Below, piece by piece: positions 27,964 through 38,987 of a stretch of 64,000 nt of DNA. The stretch is from Lysinibacillus fusiformis (GTDB lineage Bacteria > Bacillota > Bacilli > Bacillales_A > Planococcaceae), in the NCBI RefSeq assembly GCF_003049525.1, contig NZ_PYWL01000005.1:62001-126000 (forward strand), read 5' to 3'. The stretch's first letter is position 1. Each line of letters starts with the position of its first letter. The notes under the pieces were generated by a model. The model was not told where the DNA came from. It made no database searches and saw only the letters and a program-made list of their open reading frames with translations. A program made the position numbers and the translations under genes.

Positions 27964-28134
27964 TGTAGCCTGTGGCAAAATTAAATTCAAGCTCTTTGAC
28001 TTATTCATTTCGCGATTTTCACGATTTGGTTGTTCCTCATGGTTTTTATAAAAATTAGTTATAGTAAAAACTGATAGTAAACAAGCCACAATCACAACAA
28101 CAATAACAATTCCCACTAGTTTTTTCCCGTTCAT
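27943..28134 (-). CDS. Small single-span membrane protein (63 aa), unknown
   Basis: Short frame starting ATG behind GGGGGAT. Residues 5-27 (LVGIVIVVVIVACLLSVFTI) form one membrane helix with a basic N-terminus, followed by a hydrophilic outside tail. No family is recognised. The mhqD promoter and operator overlap its last 15 or so codons, which either is genuine overlap or argues against the frame. It is kept because the ribosome binding site and membrane segment are reasonable. Confidence 0.5.
   Translation of the reverse strand: MNGKKLVGIVIVVVIVACLLSVFTITNFYKNHEEQPNRENREMNKSKSLNLILPQATIISNSR
27962..27990 (-). promoter_or_regulatory. SigA-type promoter of mhqD
   Basis: On the minus strand: -35 TTGAAT at 27990-27985, spacer of exactly 17 bases, -10 TACAAT at 27967-27962. 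It lies inside the 3' part of the small upstream frame, so mhqD can be transcribed on its own. Confidence 0.7.
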
Positions 28135-28157
28135 TTTATGATAATCCCCCGTATTTA

Positions 28158-28619
28158 TTATTTCTTTTTACGAAAGCCTTCTTCTAGCAAATATTCTTTT
28201 GCTGCATCATACGTACCAAACGCCTCTTCAAGATTTTCCCCATGGTAGACATTCCAAGAACGTTGTTCAAATACTAGCTGTAATTGATCACCCTCTCGAC
28301 TATGCCAAATCTCGATAATCGGTTCTTCCGTCTCTACCTCTTCAGATAGATATTGAATAGCATCCGCAATAATCTCACGAAGTTGTTGCTCATCATAATC
28401 ACGGATATTTACTAATCCTTTATTAGCCTCTTGCTCATAGCGCAATAAATCTCCAACAAAGATAAAGCCATTGCCATTCGGATGTAGCTTTTCAACTACA
28501 ATTGTCTTTTCATAAAGACTGTCCATAAAGTGATAATTTAAGCGTTTTAATGATATTTCCTTTTTCGTTAGTTCAGAAAATGATTCAATAATTGCTTGTT
28601 TTTGTTCAAATGTTAGCAT
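28158..28619 (-). CDS. Conserved-looking cytoplasmic protein of unknown function
   Basis: 153-aa acidic, soluble protein with no signal peptide. It reads as mixed alpha/beta, with a helical start (FEQKQAIIESFSELTKKE), an Arg/Tyr/Asp-rich centre and a C-terminal WNVYHGENLEEAFGTYDAAKEYLLEEGF segment suggestive of a small fold with a terminal helix. I cannot name the family. The ATG is behind AAAAGGAGC. It is followed after 23 bases by the small membrane-protein frame. Confidence 0.75.
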   Translation of the reverse strand: MLTFEQKQAIIESFSELTKKEISLKRLNYHFMDSLYEKTIVVEKLHPNGNGFIFVGDLLRYEQEANKGLVNIRDYDEQQLREIIADAIQYLSEEVETEEPIIEIWHSREGDQLQLVFEQRSWNVYHGENLEEAFGTYDAAKEYLLEEGFRKKK

Positions 28620-28707
28620 ATAAAAAATGCTCCTTTTCTTTACAATCTATCTAACAGTATAACTTATTTTTTCCTGTTATATTGTGTACATTCTCATCAT
28701 TTTTACA

Positions 28708-28742
28708 AAGAAAATAGGATAAGCTATTTTCTAGCTTATCCT
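28708..28742 (-). terminator. Terminator of the Nudix gene
   Basis: AGGATAAGCTA pairs with TAGCTTATCCT across 28716-28742, followed by TTTTC on the minus strand. Confidence 0.78.
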
Positions 28743-28749
28743 ACCCAAA

Positions 28750-29373
28750 TTAGGATGTTTGATTAAATATTTTCTCACGCGCAAATTTGATCACATGTGC
28801 AACATACAATTCACGATAAGGAACAAATTGTGCCGTTCCAACTGGTCTGACAATTTTCACACGTTGACCATCAGGGAAGTATTCGTATCCTTCAATATTC
28901 AGAGTTGTCGTTTCTCCCAAGAAGAAAGCTTCGGCCTCATTCAGTCTTGCTCTTACTACACCTGATACTTCCTCATATTGTAAAGCAAAGGAATTCCAAT
29001 CATGCTCGAAAGGATATATGTAGACATGGCAAAATTCATTATCAATCATATTTTCAGAAACGATACTACAAGAGGTCATGCCCATTTTGACAACATCTTG
29101 GACATCTATTTGGAGCCCTAATTCTTCTTTTACTTCTCGTATACCTGATTCCACTGTTTCAACAGCTAAAAGATGGCCAGCTGCTGTAATATCGAGTAAA
29201 CCTGGATAATCCTTTTTCTGTGAGCTTCGTACTTGAAAATAAATATAGTCCTCATTGACAAGCCAGCAATGAAATGTCTCATGCCAAAGCCCTTTTTCAT
29301 GTACTTCCGACCGTGTAGCTGTCCCAATTTCCTCATGCTGTTCATTAAATACCTTTACAATTTCTTGTTCCAT
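28750..29373 (-). CDS. Nudix hydrolase
   Basis: 207-aa Nudix protein. The full Nudix box is present as G-H-L-L-A-V-E followed by ESGIREVKEELGL (GX5EX7REUXEEXGU, about residues 67-89). The N-terminal FHCWLVNEDYIYFQ and the general layout resemble the YfcD/IDI-like Nudix group, which hydrolyse nucleotide-diphosphate-type compounds. The substrate is not evident. It starts 11 bases after the stop of the AI-2E family gene, so the two are probably co-transcribed. Confidence 0.88.
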   Translation of the reverse strand: MEQEIVKVFNEQHEEIGTATRSEVHEKGLWHETFHCWLVNEDYIYFQVRSSQKKDYPGLLDITAAGHLLAVETVESGIREVKEELGLQIDVQDVVKMGMTSCSIVSENMIDNEFCHVYIYPFEHDWNSFALQYEEVSGVVRARLNEAEAFFLGETTTLNIEGYEYFPDGQRVKIVRPVGTAQFVPYRELYVAHVIKFAREKIFNQTS

Positions 29374-29384
29374 TGTTTCGACTC

Positions 29385-30482
29385 CTATACTGATTTCGTC
29401 GCTTTTTTCTTGATTGCATTACGTTGATCATAAATATTGGATACGATAACTTTCAATACTGCATAAAATGGTACAGCGATAATAATTCCTATAAAGCCTG
29501 CAATATTACCTGCTGCGAGAATAATTGTAATAACAGTTAGTGGATGGATATCGAGCGATTTCCCCATCACGTTAGGTGTAATAAAGTTGCTATCAATTTG
29601 TTGAGCAACAAGCGTCACAACGGATACCCAAACAACTAAAATAGGATCCTGAATAACCGCTACGATTAGGGCTGGCGTAAATGCAATCCAAGGCCCAATA
29701 AATGGAATCATATTCATAAAGAATGCAAATATTACTAATAGTAACGAATATTCTAATCCAATAATTAAGTAACCCACATACATAATAAGCGCTAATAAAA
29801 AACTAATTTGCAGTTGGCCCTGAATATAACTACGTAAAACATCATCAATTTCACTTAATGTTTTCTTTACCCATTGCTGACGTTCGCCACTGAAATATTT
29901 ATAAATAGATGGTGCAAATTTCTCATGATCCTTCAACATAAAAATAAAGAAGAATGGAATTAAAACAGCTAGTAATGATACAGACACTATGGATTGTAAA
30001 AAGGAAATAAACCCTTTACTCGCCACCATTGCAACATCTTGCACAGAGTTCGCCATTTTTTCAATTACATCATTTACCTGCTGTGGGAAGTTATCTTTAT
30101 TGAGCAGTACATAGTCTGTTAATTGCTGAATACTCGTACTAATACTTGAACTAATCATAGGGGCATTCTTCACTAATTTATTGACCTGCTCGGCAATCGG
30201 GTTCCCAATAATCCAGCCAAAAACCCCTGCAATTCCTATGAGGCCGAACACAATCGTCAATATGCTTGCCCATCTAGGAAATTTACGCTTTTCTAAAAAT
30301 CTCTGAATTGGTTCAGTCACATAATAAAAGACACCCCCAAGTAGTAAAGGGATAAAAATGGCTTTTAATATGATAACTAGTGGTGAAAAAATCCAATGAA
30401 TTTCTATAAAATATTTAATAATTAATAGTGTAAGTAATATCCCTACACCTACTTGAAACCAAACCTTCCTCGTCACTTTCAT
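29385..30482 (-). CDS. AI-2E family transporter (YueF-like)
   Basis: 365-aa polytopic membrane protein of the AI-2E/PerM/TqsA superfamily. It has two N-terminal helix pairs, a soluble amphipathic section (about residues 80-170) and the C-terminal family signature PFIGPWIAFTPALIVAV and IDSNFITPNVMGKSLDIHP. Bacillus members have been linked to sodium or small-molecule efflux; true autoinducer-2 transport is not implied. Probably an operon with the Nudix gene. Confidence 0.87.
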   Translation of the reverse strand: MKVTRKVWFQVGVGILLTLLIIKYFIEIHWIFSPLVIILKAIFIPLLLGGVFYYVTEPIQRFLEKRKFPRWASILTIVFGLIGIAGVFGWIIGNPIAEQVNKLVKNAPMISSSISTSIQQLTDYVLLNKDNFPQQVNDVIEKMANSVQDVAMVASKGFISFLQSIVSVSLLAVLIPFFFIFMLKDHEKFAPSIYKYFSGERQQWVKKTLSEIDDVLRSYIQGQLQISFLLALIMYVGYLIIGLEYSLLLVIFAFFMNMIPFIGPWIAFTPALIVAVIQDPILVVWVSVVTLVAQQIDSNFITPNVMGKSLDIHPLTVITIILAAGNIAGFIGIIIAVPFYAVLKVIVSNIYDQRNAIKKKATKSV

Positions 30483-30631
30483 TCACTTCCTTTTATCGCC
30501 GTTACTCAAGATACTACTGATATATTAACCATTTCGCAAGTATCCTAGTATGTTTTGACTCAATCAATTTTTTCTGTGCGAATTTACTACTAGATTTTCG
30601 CGTTTACTTAAAAAGCTCCCTTCCAACAAAC

Positions 30632-30682
30632 TAAAAAATTCGCTCACTTCCACTATACTAGTCGTGGAAGTGTAGCGAATTT
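30632..30682 (-). terminator. Terminator of the M3 peptidase gene
   Basis: AAATTCGCTCACTTCCAC pairs with GTGGAAGTGTAGCGAATTT around ten bases, followed by TTTTAG on the minus strand. Confidence 0.82.
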
Positions 30683-30691
30683 CAGTATTTG

Positions 30692-32389
30692 TTATAGCGA
30701 GGAATCGTCTACAGAATTTAGGTATGCCTCAATTTCACCAATAACTGATTCGACACAGCCATCTTCAAATGGTGAAATTAAGCCTGCCTCTTTTACAAGC
30801 TTTGTAAATGACATGGAGCCACCTAAACCACATAGATGAATATAGTCTTTCCAAGCCGCCTCAAAGTCTTCACGTGAACGCTTCCAGAATTGGAAGGCAC
30901 AAATTTGTGCTAGCGTGTAATCAATATAGTAGAACGGACTAGCATAAATATGACCCTGACGTTGCCAAATTCCACCTGCTTCGAGGTAGCTATTGTGATC
31001 ATAGTCACGATGTGGCAAATATGTTTCCTCAATTTTCTTCCATGCTGCCTTACGCTCAGCTGGTGTCATTGTAGGATTTTCATAAATAATATGTTGGAAT
31101 TCATCAACTGCAACACCATATGGTAAGAATAAAAGACCACTACTTAAATGTGTAAATTTATATTTTTCTGTATCTTCTTTAAAGAATAGCTCCATCCATG
31201 GCCATGTGAAAAACTCCATACTCATCGAGTGGATTTCACAAGATTCGTAAGTTGGCCATAAGTATTCAGGAATGCCGATGTTACGGCTTGAATAAACTTG
31301 GAAGGCATGTCCGGCTTCATGTGTTAACACATCGATGTCACCTGAAGTACCGTTAAAGTTCGAGAAAATGTACGGAGAATGATAGTTTTCGATAAATGTA
31401 CAATACCCGCCACTCTCTTTTCCTTTCTTGGCCACTAGGTCCATAAGGTCATGATCAATCATGAAATTGAAAAACTCTCCCGTTTCAGGTGATAGCTCCT
31501 CATACATCTTTTTACCATTCGCCACAATCCATTCTGGATCACCCTTTGGCGTCGCATTGCCTGATAAAAAGTTCAGTGCTTCATCATAGAATTTTAAATC
31601 GTCAATCCCAATACGCTTCGCCTGACGCTCATACAGCTTTGTCGCTACAGGAACAATTAAGTCGCGAACTTGATCACGGAATTTCTTCACCATCTCTGCG
31701 TTATAATCAATACGATTCATTCGAATATAACCAAGCTCAACATAGTTGTTATAGCCAAGTTTAACTGCAATTTCATGGCGTACTTTTACAAGTTCATCGT
31801 ATAAGCGATCAAATTCATCGTCATGCTCCGCAAAGAAACCAAAGCGTGCATTTGTTGCTTCTTTACGCGTAGCTCTATCTGTAGACTCTGCAAACGGTCC
31901 AAGCTGAGCAAGTGTTAAAGTCTCACCATTAAATTCGATTTGTGCAGATGCTACAAGCTTATTATACTCAGAAGCTAGCTTATTTTCTTTTTGCATCAAA
32001 TCAATGACGTCTGGTGAGAACCCTTTAATTTGATAGTTAGCGAGATCGAATAATTGTTGACCCCATTTTTCTTCTAGTTGCTCACGGAAAGGTGAGGCAA
32101 TCAATGCTTTATAATACTCCGTTGTTACTTCTTCTAGCTCAGGACTAACTTCATCGAAATAGTCGCGCTCTGCTTGATAAAATTCATCGTTTGTATCAAT
32201 CGATGCGCGAATATACACTAAGTTAGCCATTGTAGCAAAGTCATTACTGATTGCATTTAATTTTTCAATGATGCTACTTTGTTCGTCCATCGATTGCGCT
32301 TTTTTAAATTGGTCGACGAGCGCTAATTGTTGCTCTTTCATCCCCGCAACATGTGGACGGTTGTACTCATAGTCTTTAAACGTTTTCAT
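30692..32389 (-). CDS. M3-family oligoendopeptidase
   Basis: 565-aa zinc metallopeptidase that degrades short peptides in the cytoplasm. The HEXXH zinc motif is HEAGH (residues 357-361), with a downstream Glu in YESCEIHSMSME completing the gluzincin site. Length and the N-terminus (MKTFKDYEYNRP) fit the M3 subgroup related to, but shorter than, classical PepF. Single gene with its own terminator. Confidence 0.92.
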   Translation of the reverse strand: MKTFKDYEYNRPHVAGMKEQQLALVDQFKKAQSMDEQSSIIEKLNAISNDFATMANLVYIRASIDTNDEFYQAERDYFDEVSPELEEVTTEYYKALIASPFREQLEEKWGQQLFDLANYQIKGFSPDVIDLMQKENKLASEYNKLVASAQIEFNGETLTLAQLGPFAESTDRATRKEATNARFGFFAEHDDEFDRLYDELVKVRHEIAVKLGYNNYVELGYIRMNRIDYNAEMVKKFRDQVRDLIVPVATKLYERQAKRIGIDDLKFYDEALNFLSGNATPKGDPEWIVANGKKMYEELSPETGEFFNFMIDHDLMDLVAKKGKESGGYCTFIENYHSPYIFSNFNGTSGDIDVLTHEAGHAFQVYSSRNIGIPEYLWPTYESCEIHSMSMEFFTWPWMELFFKEDTEKYKFTHLSSGLLFLPYGVAVDEFQHIIYENPTMTPAERKAAWKKIEETYLPHRDYDHNSYLEAGGIWQRQGHIYASPFYYIDYTLAQICAFQFWKRSREDFEAAWKDYIHLCGLGGSMSFTKLVKEAGLISPFEDGCVESVIGEIEAYLNSVDDSSL

Positions 32390-32466
32390 TGAAGTCCCCT
32401 CTTTCTGTCATATACCCCGTGATATTTCTATTATATGTCAAATCTTAGCTATTAAGAAACAATTTT

Positions 32467-33042
32467 TTAATAACCTACTATATATGTTTTTAGTAATGCC
32501 GCTCGCTCTCTTATTTTTAGTTTAGCTTCTACTGACTTTGGCGTTTTAGCTGACACTACATCTACTTCAAAATCTAAAGACTCGGCTAAATATTTCGCAC
32601 GTTTTAGATGGAAGTCATTTGAAACAATCGTAATTTTCTTTGTTTCCTTTGGTATAAGTTCTTTAGAAAATACTAAATTCTCATACGTGGAGGTGGACTG
32701 ATCCTCCTCGATAATTCTCGTAGCATCAATACCATTTTGCTCGAGATAATCTCTCATCACGGATGACTCCGTTCGATCTTCATCGGGTCCTTGTCCCCCT
32801 GACACAATGACCTTTACTTGGGGATACTTTACTAAATATGGAACGGCCTCCTCTAATCTACTTTTTAAAGAAAGTGATGGTACACCTCCTGGTTTTACTT
32901 TCGCTCCCAGTATGATCATATAATTAGCCGAGCCATCTGCATTTGCTTCCACCCCACGTTCAATTTCTTTCCCCAACCAAATATAGAGGACAATTGCTAT
33001 AACAATTAGAACAACACCTACTCTAATCAACCATTTTTTCAC
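32467..33042 (-). CDS. YdcF/SanA-like DUF218 membrane-anchored protein
   Basis: 191-aa DUF218 protein with one N-terminal anchor helix (about residues 5-22). The fold motifs are MIILGAKVKPGGVPS, VIVSGGQGPDEDRTES and TIVSNDFHLKRAKYLAE, which form the YdcF active-site cleft. Family members are implicated in envelope or peptidoglycan-precursor metabolism without a proven reaction. It stands alone between the M3 peptidase and a chemoreceptor gene. Confidence 0.85.
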   Translation of the reverse strand: MKKWLIRVGVVLIVIAIVLYIWLGKEIERGVEANADGSANYMIILGAKVKPGGVPSLSLKSRLEEAVPYLVKYPQVKVIVSGGQGPDEDRTESSVMRDYLEQNGIDATRIIEEDQSTSTYENLVFSKELIPKETKKITIVSNDFHLKRAKYLAESLDFEVDVVSAKTPKSVEAKLKIRERAALLKTYIVGY

Positions 33043-33081
33043 AAATCAACCCTCCCTTACCTTTTATTAACGTGACTACAG

Positions 33082-33110
33082 AAAAAAGGATGCTTGATTA
33101 CCAAGCACCC
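33082..33110 (-). terminator. Terminator of the first chemoreceptor gene
   Basis: GGATGCTTG pairs with CAAGCACCC (one G-U pair) around five bases, followed by TTTTTTC on the minus strand. Confidence 0.8.
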
Positions 33111-33119
33111 TCAATAATT

Positions 33120-34862
33120 TTATCTTAAAATAAAGCGTTTAATGGATTCCTGTAACGCTGTAATCTCATCTGTTAAATCATTGGAAGATTCACTAATAAG
33201 CTGAATCGCTAGTTGTTGCTCATCTACCGATGCTGTCACCTCTTCAGAAGCAGCGGCATTTTTTTCACTGATCATTGCAATACTTTCAATGGATTTCATC
33301 ATATCATTCTTAGCGCTATTTACATATTTTACGCCATCGGTCATATCACCAATAATTAAAATGATCTTTTCCACAGCCATTTTGATTTCTTTGAAGGAAG
33401 ACTCTGTTACCATGACAGAATCATTTTGTTGACTTACAATGACGTGAGTTTTCTGCATTTCATCATTGACTAAATTTGTTTCACTCTCAATCCCCTTTAA
33501 GGTAGTGCGAACTAGCTCAGTTGCTACGGATGTTTGATCAGCTAGCTTTCGTACTTCCTCTGCGACCACAGCAAATCCTTTGCCTTGTTCACCTGCTCGT
33601 GCAGCCTCAATAGATGCATTTAGAGCCAGGAGATTGGTTTGATCAGAGATCTCTGTAATTGTCCCTACAATGCCTTCTATTTCACGTACCTTCACAATTA
33701 AACTCCCAAAAACGGACTGAATATTCTGAATAAGCATTGAAGATTCCTGCGACTTATCCTTTAAACTAGCGATATTAACGATACCCTCTTCATTTGATTT
33801 TTGCATATCTTGTGATGCATCTAGCATTAATTCATTTTTATCGTGCAATCCTTCAATTTGTTGAGCAAACTCAGTAGCTGTTCGATTTGTATCTTCCGCC
33901 TCTGCTGCTTGTTTTACGGCGCCATTCGATACTTCATTAATAGCTTTAACGATTTCATCGCCATAAGCATTTGTTTCTTCAGCAACCGCGGTTAAATTTG
34001 ACGATGTCGATTGAATTTCTACAATTGCTTCTTCTACATCTGAAATTAGTGTTTTTAATTGATCAACCATTTCATTGAAGCCCTCATTTAACTGGCCAAT
34101 TTCATCTGTACGCTGTAAATGCTCAATATCTACAGTTAAATTACCCTTTGCTACTTCACGTACGCGTTGGGATAATTTTTTGACTGGTAATGCCAAATGC
34201 CTAGATACTAAAATAACAACCATAACACCTATGATAATAGCACCCGCTAACGTCAAACCAATGACTAATAGTAACGAGTTTGCCTCTGCATTAAAATCCT
34301 GCATATATGTACCTGATGCAATAATCCATCCCCAATGTGGATCTTTTGCTGAATAAATAATTTTATCCGCCAATACATTCTGGCCTGGTAGCTCAAATTC
34401 GTATTTAGTAAAACCACCCCCATCCAATGCTCGGTCAGTTACTTCCCGAATAAAGTAATTTCCACTACTATCTTGATCGTTCCAAAGATTGTCACCTTCT
34501 CGAGTAGGGTGTGTTGTTAATGTTCCCTTATCATCTAATACATAGATATAGCCGTATTCCCCCAAGTCACCTGGATAATTAATCGGCCGCTTCCCTTCAC
34601 TATCCTTAGGTCCCAAGAAAGCCTCGCGTACCCGTTCCTGCGCTACATCTAAAGGTATATCTCCCTTTTCAACACTTTCATTGGCAAGTTCAATTATTTG
34701 CAAAGCAGATTGAACACTATTATAAATTACTTGCTCTCCTATATCCTCCATACCATTCTTGGCCTTACTATAACTAACCACGCCAATTATTAAACTTGGA
34801 ATAATTAGTAGTGCCAATGAAATAACGACTAGTTTCCCCTGTATCGAACGTAAAAACCTCAT
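33120..34862 (-). CDS. Methyl-accepting chemotaxis protein with a Cache sensor
   Basis: 580-aa transmembrane chemoreceptor: helix 1 at about 11-32, an extracellular single-Cache-type domain (about 35-190, with [20 protein letters not shown] and [12 protein letters not shown]), helix 2 at about 194-218, HAMP, and a long coiled-coil signalling domain. The CheA/CheW-contact hairpin is [18 protein letters not shown]. Cache domains of this type often bind small carboxylates or amino acids; the ligand is unknown. Confidence 0.92.
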   Translation of the reverse strand: MRFLRSIQGKLVVISLALLIIPSLIIGVVSYSKAKNGMEDIGEQVIYNSVQSALQIIELANESVEKGDIPLDVAQERVREAFLGPKDSEGKRPINYPGDLGEYGYIYVLDDKGTLTTHPTREGDNLWNDQDSSGNYFIREVTDRALDGGGFTKYEFELPGQNVLADKIIYSAKDPHWGWIIASGTYMQDFNAEANSLLLVIGLTLAGAIIIGVMVVILVSRHLALPVKKLSQRVREVAKGNLTVDIEHLQRTDEIGQLNEGFNEMVDQLKTLISDVEEAIVEIQSTSSNLTAVAEETNAYGDEIVKAINEVSNGAVKQAAEAEDTNRTATEFAQQIEGLHDKNELMLDASQDMQKSNEEGIVNIASLKDKSQESSMLIQNIQSVFGSLIVKVREIEGIVGTITEISDQTNLLALNASIEAARAGEQGKGFAVVAEEVRKLADQTSVATELVRTTLKGIESETNLVNDEMQKTHVIVSQQNDSVMVTESSFKEIKMAVEKIILIIGDMTDGVKYVNSAKNDMMKSIESIAMISEKNAAASEEVTASVDEQQLAIQLISESSNDLTDEITALQESIKRFILR

Positions 34863-35021
34863 ACTTTAGCCCCCCTTATTCTTCTCGTTCAAAGAGTATA
34901 TTAACTTATATTATGTTATGATTTGGAAGTTTCCGCAATGGATAAAACGCAAATTAATTCCCCTATTCGGTTTATTTCGATAAATACATATCATTATATT
35001 TTTATTTTTCTCCAACTAGCG

Positions 35022-35069
35022 TAAAAAAACTATTTTTCTACAAGACTTCTTCTCATAGAAAAATAGTTT
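35022..35069 (-). terminator. Terminator of the second chemoreceptor gene
   Basis: AACTATTTTTCTA (35028-35040) pairs with TAGAAAAATAGTT (35056-35068), followed by a long T run on the minus strand. Confidence 0.78.
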
Positions 35070-35076
35070 ACAATGA

Positions 35077-36843
35077 TCATAATTTGAACGTATTGATTGT
35101 TTCAGTTACCTCTTTAGATGTTTGATCTAACAACGCTACAACTTCATTTAATTCTGAAACCCTTGTTACTTGTAAGTCAGAAGCCATTGCTACTTCTTTT
35201 GTTCCTTGCACATTATGCTGAGCAATATCATTCATCTGTTCTGTAGTAGCTAATATTTCTTCAGAGCCCGCTGACATTTCTTCAATGACAGCTGAATCAT
35301 CCTGAATCTTATTGTTTACCTCAACAACTGATTCTAATATTTGTTCTAGGCTTTCACCAATACGTTGTACAGCCCTATTACCTGCTTGTACATCTACCGC
35401 ACTACCAGACATTTCATGTAATGCTCGTTCTGTAATGGTCTTAAAGCTTTTCAGATGTGTATGTATTTCATCCGCTGATGCTTTAGACAGTTCAGCAAGC
35501 TTCCTTACTTCATCTGCAACGACTGCAAACCCCTTACCAGCTTCCCCCGCCCTCGCCGCCTCTATCGCCGCATTTAATGCCAGTAAGTTGGTTTGGTCAG
35601 CAATGCTCGTAATAATTGTTACCATCTCTTCAATAGAGCCGAATCGATCTCCCATTTCCTCAACATGTTTAGCCGTTCGTAAAACGGAGGATTCCACGTT
35701 TTGAATTTGAGATACGACCTCTTGAGAATGATTCACGCTAGTTTCCACTAGGCCCGTCATCGTTGAGGATGATTCAGCAATCTCAGAAGTTGTATCAGCC
35801 AGTCGTTGAATACCTATCGACATTTCATTCATCGTTAAGACAACTTCTTGATTGTTTTGCTGTTGCTGCTCACTACCAGCAGCGATTTCAACTATACGAT
35901 CAGCAATTTGAGCATTTGATGTTTCAACATGTTGTGTAGTTTCATCAATCTTTTTCACAACGCTTTGTAAGGCGAATGTTTGTTGCTGAATGGTTTGGAA
36001 TGTTTCTTTTAATTTTTGTAAGGACTCCTGAAAGGCTCGTGCAAACATAGAAATTTCATTTTTCCCTCTTAGCTGGATTTTTTCAACCTCCATTGTTGCC
36101 TTCGCGATATCCCCTTGTGCAAAACTTGACACCGCGTCCCCTAAATTTGCCAATGGCTTTAGTGCTTGATTTATGTAACGGTACATTATAAACATAACAA
36201 TTCCTGTTAAAACTAACATTACTATAATTAATGCTGGCAAAATGGCTATCAATACAGCATTCGTTACACCGCTTACCTCGTTAGCCTCTATATCTACCCC
36301 TATAAACGCCACAATATTTCCTGATGCATCCTTTAATGGTACTGTACCAGACAAATAATCCCCAAAACCGCTATGTAAAATATTAGAGTAATAACTTCCT
36401 GTATCCATTACTTTTTCAATATCTTTATATAATGTAGAAGAAGACTCCTCTCCTATAACACCTGCATTTTCTTGGTCATCTGCTGGCATACCATCCACTA
36501 AAAATCGAACTTTTTGATCTTCCTGTGGAACGGCAAAAGTATAGGCATACAGGACCCCATTTATTTCACGCAATTCATTCAGTTCTTCTCTTAGCTGCCA
36601 ATATAAATTTGATTCCCTTGGGTCCTTTGATAGTTGTTCATAGTCCTCTGGGTTTAATTGTTTCGCAATGTTTTCTGCTACCGCGACAGCCTGTGCACCC
36701 ATTGTTTTATTAACGGATGATTTCGCTGTGTAGATCATTGTGACAATAAAAAATGCTAACAAAGCTACTAACATAACAAATGACATCAACACGATTCTAT
36801 TACTTAATTTACCTGGTACTCGCATGCTTACCTCCTTTAACAT
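35077..36843 (-). CDS. Methyl-accepting chemotaxis protein, second copy with a distinct sensor
   Basis: 588-aa chemoreceptor: helix 1 at about 17-38, an extracellular domain (about 40-200) containing [23 protein letters not shown] and [11 protein letters not shown] that looks Cache-like, helix 2 at about 203-225, HAMP, and a signalling domain with [18 protein letters not shown]. The sensor is unlike that of the neighbouring receptor, so the two are not a recent tandem duplication. The start is uncertain: [11 protein letters not shown] could begin at the second Met. Confidence 0.9.
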   Translation of the reverse strand: MLKEVSMRVPGKLSNRIVLMSFVMLVALLAFFIVTMIYTAKSSVNKTMGAQAVAVAENIAKQLNPEDYEQLSKDPRESNLYWQLREELNELREINGVLYAYTFAVPQEDQKVRFLVDGMPADDQENAGVIGEESSSTLYKDIEKVMDTGSYYSNILHSGFGDYLSGTVPLKDASGNIVAFIGVDIEANEVSGVTNAVLIAILPALIIVMLVLTGIVMFIMYRYINQALKPLANLGDAVSSFAQGDIAKATMEVEKIQLRGKNEISMFARAFQESLQKLKETFQTIQQQTFALQSVVKKIDETTQHVETSNAQIADRIVEIAAGSEQQQQNNQEVVLTMNEMSIGIQRLADTTSEIAESSSTMTGLVETSVNHSQEVVSQIQNVESSVLRTAKHVEEMGDRFGSIEEMVTIITSIADQTNLLALNAAIEAARAGEAGKGFAVVADEVRKLAELSKASADEIHTHLKSFKTITERALHEMSGSAVDVQAGNRAVQRIGESLEQILESVVEVNNKIQDDSAVIEEMSAGSEEILATTEQMNDIAQHNVQGTKEVAMASDLQVTRVSELNEVVALLDQTSKEVTETINTFKL

Positions 36844-36901
36844 ACTACTAAGTTAATCTATTAACTATTGTACTATTATTTGCACTATTTCGACAATAAA
36901 A

Positions 36902-38197
36902 CTATGCTAATAACGATATCCAAATAACTAAAGCAATTAAAGTAGCGAATAATGTCGGAACTGTAAGAATTATGCCGAACTTAAAATATTGCCCCCAGCT
37001 AATTTTAATCCCTTTTTGAGCTAAAATATGAAGCCATATTAATGTCGCAAGTGAACCGATTGGAGTCATCTTTGGGCCAAGATTAGTACCAATTATGTTG
37101 GCATAAATGAGTCCCTCTTTCATCATGCCTGTTGCGCTTGTTTCAGAGATTGCTAATGCATCAATCATGACTGTTGGTAGATTGTTCATGACTGCTGATA
37201 AAACGGCAGCTACAAATCCCATAGTCATGGTCGCTACAACGAATCCTTGCTGCACAGCATGTTCTAGTAAACTAGCTAGTATACCTGTCATCCCTACATT
37301 TTTCAGGCCGTAAACAACCACATACATACCAATGGAAAAGAACACTATATTCCATGGTGCCCCTTTGACAACTCTCTTTGTATCTACAAAAGAACTACGA
37401 TTTGCCAGCCATAAGAAAATAGCGGCTACACTACATAAAATAAATGACACTGGAACGTGGAACATTTCGCCGATTACAAATCCCACTAGTAAAATTACTA
37501 TTACATACCAAGATATCGCAAATAACTTCGGGTCTCTAATCGCCTGCTTAGGTTGTTCAACTGCATCGAGAGAATAGCACTGTGGTATGGAACGACGAAA
37601 AACCACATACAGTACAGCTATACTTGCAATTAAAGAAAAGAAGTTCGGTACAACCATATGAATCGCATAATCCATAAAGCCAATCTCAAAAAAATCTGCT
37701 GATACAATATTTGTTAAATTACTAATAACAAAGGGTAAGGATGTTGTATCTGCTATAAAGCCACTAGCAATAATAAATGGGAAAATCATTTTTTCCGTCA
37801 TATTCAGTTTTCTAACCATTGCTAAAACAATTGGCGTTAATATTAACGCCGCCCCATCGTTAGCGAATAGCGCTGATACTATCGCTCCTAAGCAAGCAAT
37901 ATAAACAAATAAACGTATACCACTTCCTTTAGCAAGTCGTGCCATATGCAGGGCAGCCCATTCAAAAAAGCCAATTTCATCTAAAATTAGGGAAATTAAA
38001 ATAATACCAATAAACGATAAAGTAGCATTCCAAACGATTCCTGTTACTTCCAGTACATCCTGCCATGTAACTACTCCAATTATGAGTGCGATGGCGGCTC
38101 CTATACAGGCTGACCAACCAATCGATAATTTACGTGGCTGTACAATAACAAAAAATAAAGTCACTAAAAACAAAATAATCGCTAATGCAGTCTGCAT
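36902..38197 (-). CDS. ArsB/NhaD-family ion transporter
   Basis: 431-aa ion-transporter-superfamily protein with about eleven helices, including [18 protein letters not shown] and the later [21 protein letters not shown] and [20 protein letters not shown] segments that mark ArsB-type carriers. It may export arsenite/antimonite or act as a sodium or organic-anion antiporter. No arsR or arsC gene adjoins it, so the substrate is open. Confidence 0.82.
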   Translation of the reverse strand: MQTALAIILFLVTLFFVIVQPRKLSIGWSACIGAAIALIIGVVTWQDVLEVTGIVWNATLSFIGIILISLILDEIGFFEWAALHMARLAKGSGIRLFVYIACLGAIVSALFANDGAALILTPIVLAMVRKLNMTEKMIFPFIIASGFIADTTSLPFVISNLTNIVSADFFEIGFMDYAIHMVVPNFFSLIASIAVLYVVFRRSIPQCYSLDAVEQPKQAIRDPKLFAISWYVIVILLVGFVIGEMFHVPVSFILCSVAAIFLWLANRSSFVDTKRVVKGAPWNIVFFSIGMYVVVYGLKNVGMTGILASLLEHAVQQGFVVATMTMGFVAAVLSAVMNNLPTVMIDALAISETSATGMMKEGLIYANIIGTNLGPKMTPIGSLATLIWLHILAQKGIKISWGQYFKFGIILTVPTLFATLIALVIWISLLA

Positions 38198-38212
38198 GAT
38201 TTTCCTCCCTAA

Positions 38213-38245
38213 TTAAAAACCAGTAGCTTTATGTGCTACTGGTTT
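38213..38245 (-). terminator. Terminator of yebC
   Basis: AAACCAGTAGC pairs with GCTACTGGTTT around seven bases (38218-38245), followed by TTAAT on the minus strand. Confidence 0.82.
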
Positions 38246-38267
38246 ACTCAATCAATAATATATTGGA

Positions 38268-38987
38268 TTATTCACCTAAATCAGCATTGTGGAAGACATT
38301 TTGAACATCTTCTAAATCTTCTAATGCATCGATTAATTTTTCGAACTTTGCAACATCGTCGCCAGTTAATGTTACTTCAGTCTGCGGTAGCATAGAAAGC
38401 TCAGCTACTGTGAATTCTTGTATGCCAGCAGCCTTTAATGCCTCTTGTGTAGCAAAGAATTGATCCGGTTCTGCATAAATAATAACCGCTTCCTCTTCTT
38501 CCAGAATATCACGAGCATCTACATCTGCTTCCATTAAAATTTCTAGTACTTCATCAGCTGTTTTACCTTCTAAACCGATAACTGCAGTAGAATCGAACAT
38601 ATACGCAACAGATCCACTAACACCCATATTTCCGTTATTCTTACCAAATGCTGCGCGCACATCAGATGCTGTACGATTTACATTGTTTGTTAAAGCATCT
38701 ACGATAATCATTGTGCCGGCTGGACCAAAACCTTCATAACGTAATTCATCAAAGTTTTCGTCACCGCCACCTTTTGCTTTATCGATGGCTTTTTCTATAA
38801 TATGCTTAGGAACACTATATGTTTTTGCACGTTCAAGCACCACTTTAAGTGCACGGTTTGACTCTGGATCTGGTTCGCCTGATTTAGCTGCCACATAAAT
38901 TTCTCGCCCAAATTTAGCATTGATACGACTAGTGCTTTGATCTTTAGACGCTTTCTTTTCTTTAATGTTATTCCACTTACGACCCAT
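38268..38987 (-). CDS. yebC: YebC/PmpR-family translation or transcription factor (YeeI)
   Basis: 239-aa YebC-family protein beginning [16 protein letters not shown], the conserved N-terminus of Bacillus YeeI. The longest frame adds three residues from a GTG at 38996, but GAGAG sits 8 bases before the ATG at 38987, which is preferred. Family members have been described as DNA-binding regulators and more recently as ribosome-associated factors easing proline stalling; the role here is not decided by sequence. Confidence 0.92.
   Translation of the reverse strand: MGRKWNNIKEKKASKDQSTSRINAKFGREIYVAAKSGEPDPESNRALKVVLERAKTYSVPKHIIEKAIDKAKGGGDENFDELRYEGFGPAGTMIIVDALTNNVNRTASDVRAAFGKNNGNMGVSGSVAYMFDSTAVIGLEGKTADEVLEILMEADVDARDILEEEEAVIIYAEPDQFFATQEALKAAGIQEFTVAELSMLPQTEVTLTGDDVAKFEKLIDALEDLEDVQNVFHNADLGE

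Noticed and set aside
33120..36843. Two adjacent chemoreceptor genes as a recent tandem duplication
   Set aside because: Only the conserved signalling domains agree; the extracellular sensor domains are dissimilar.
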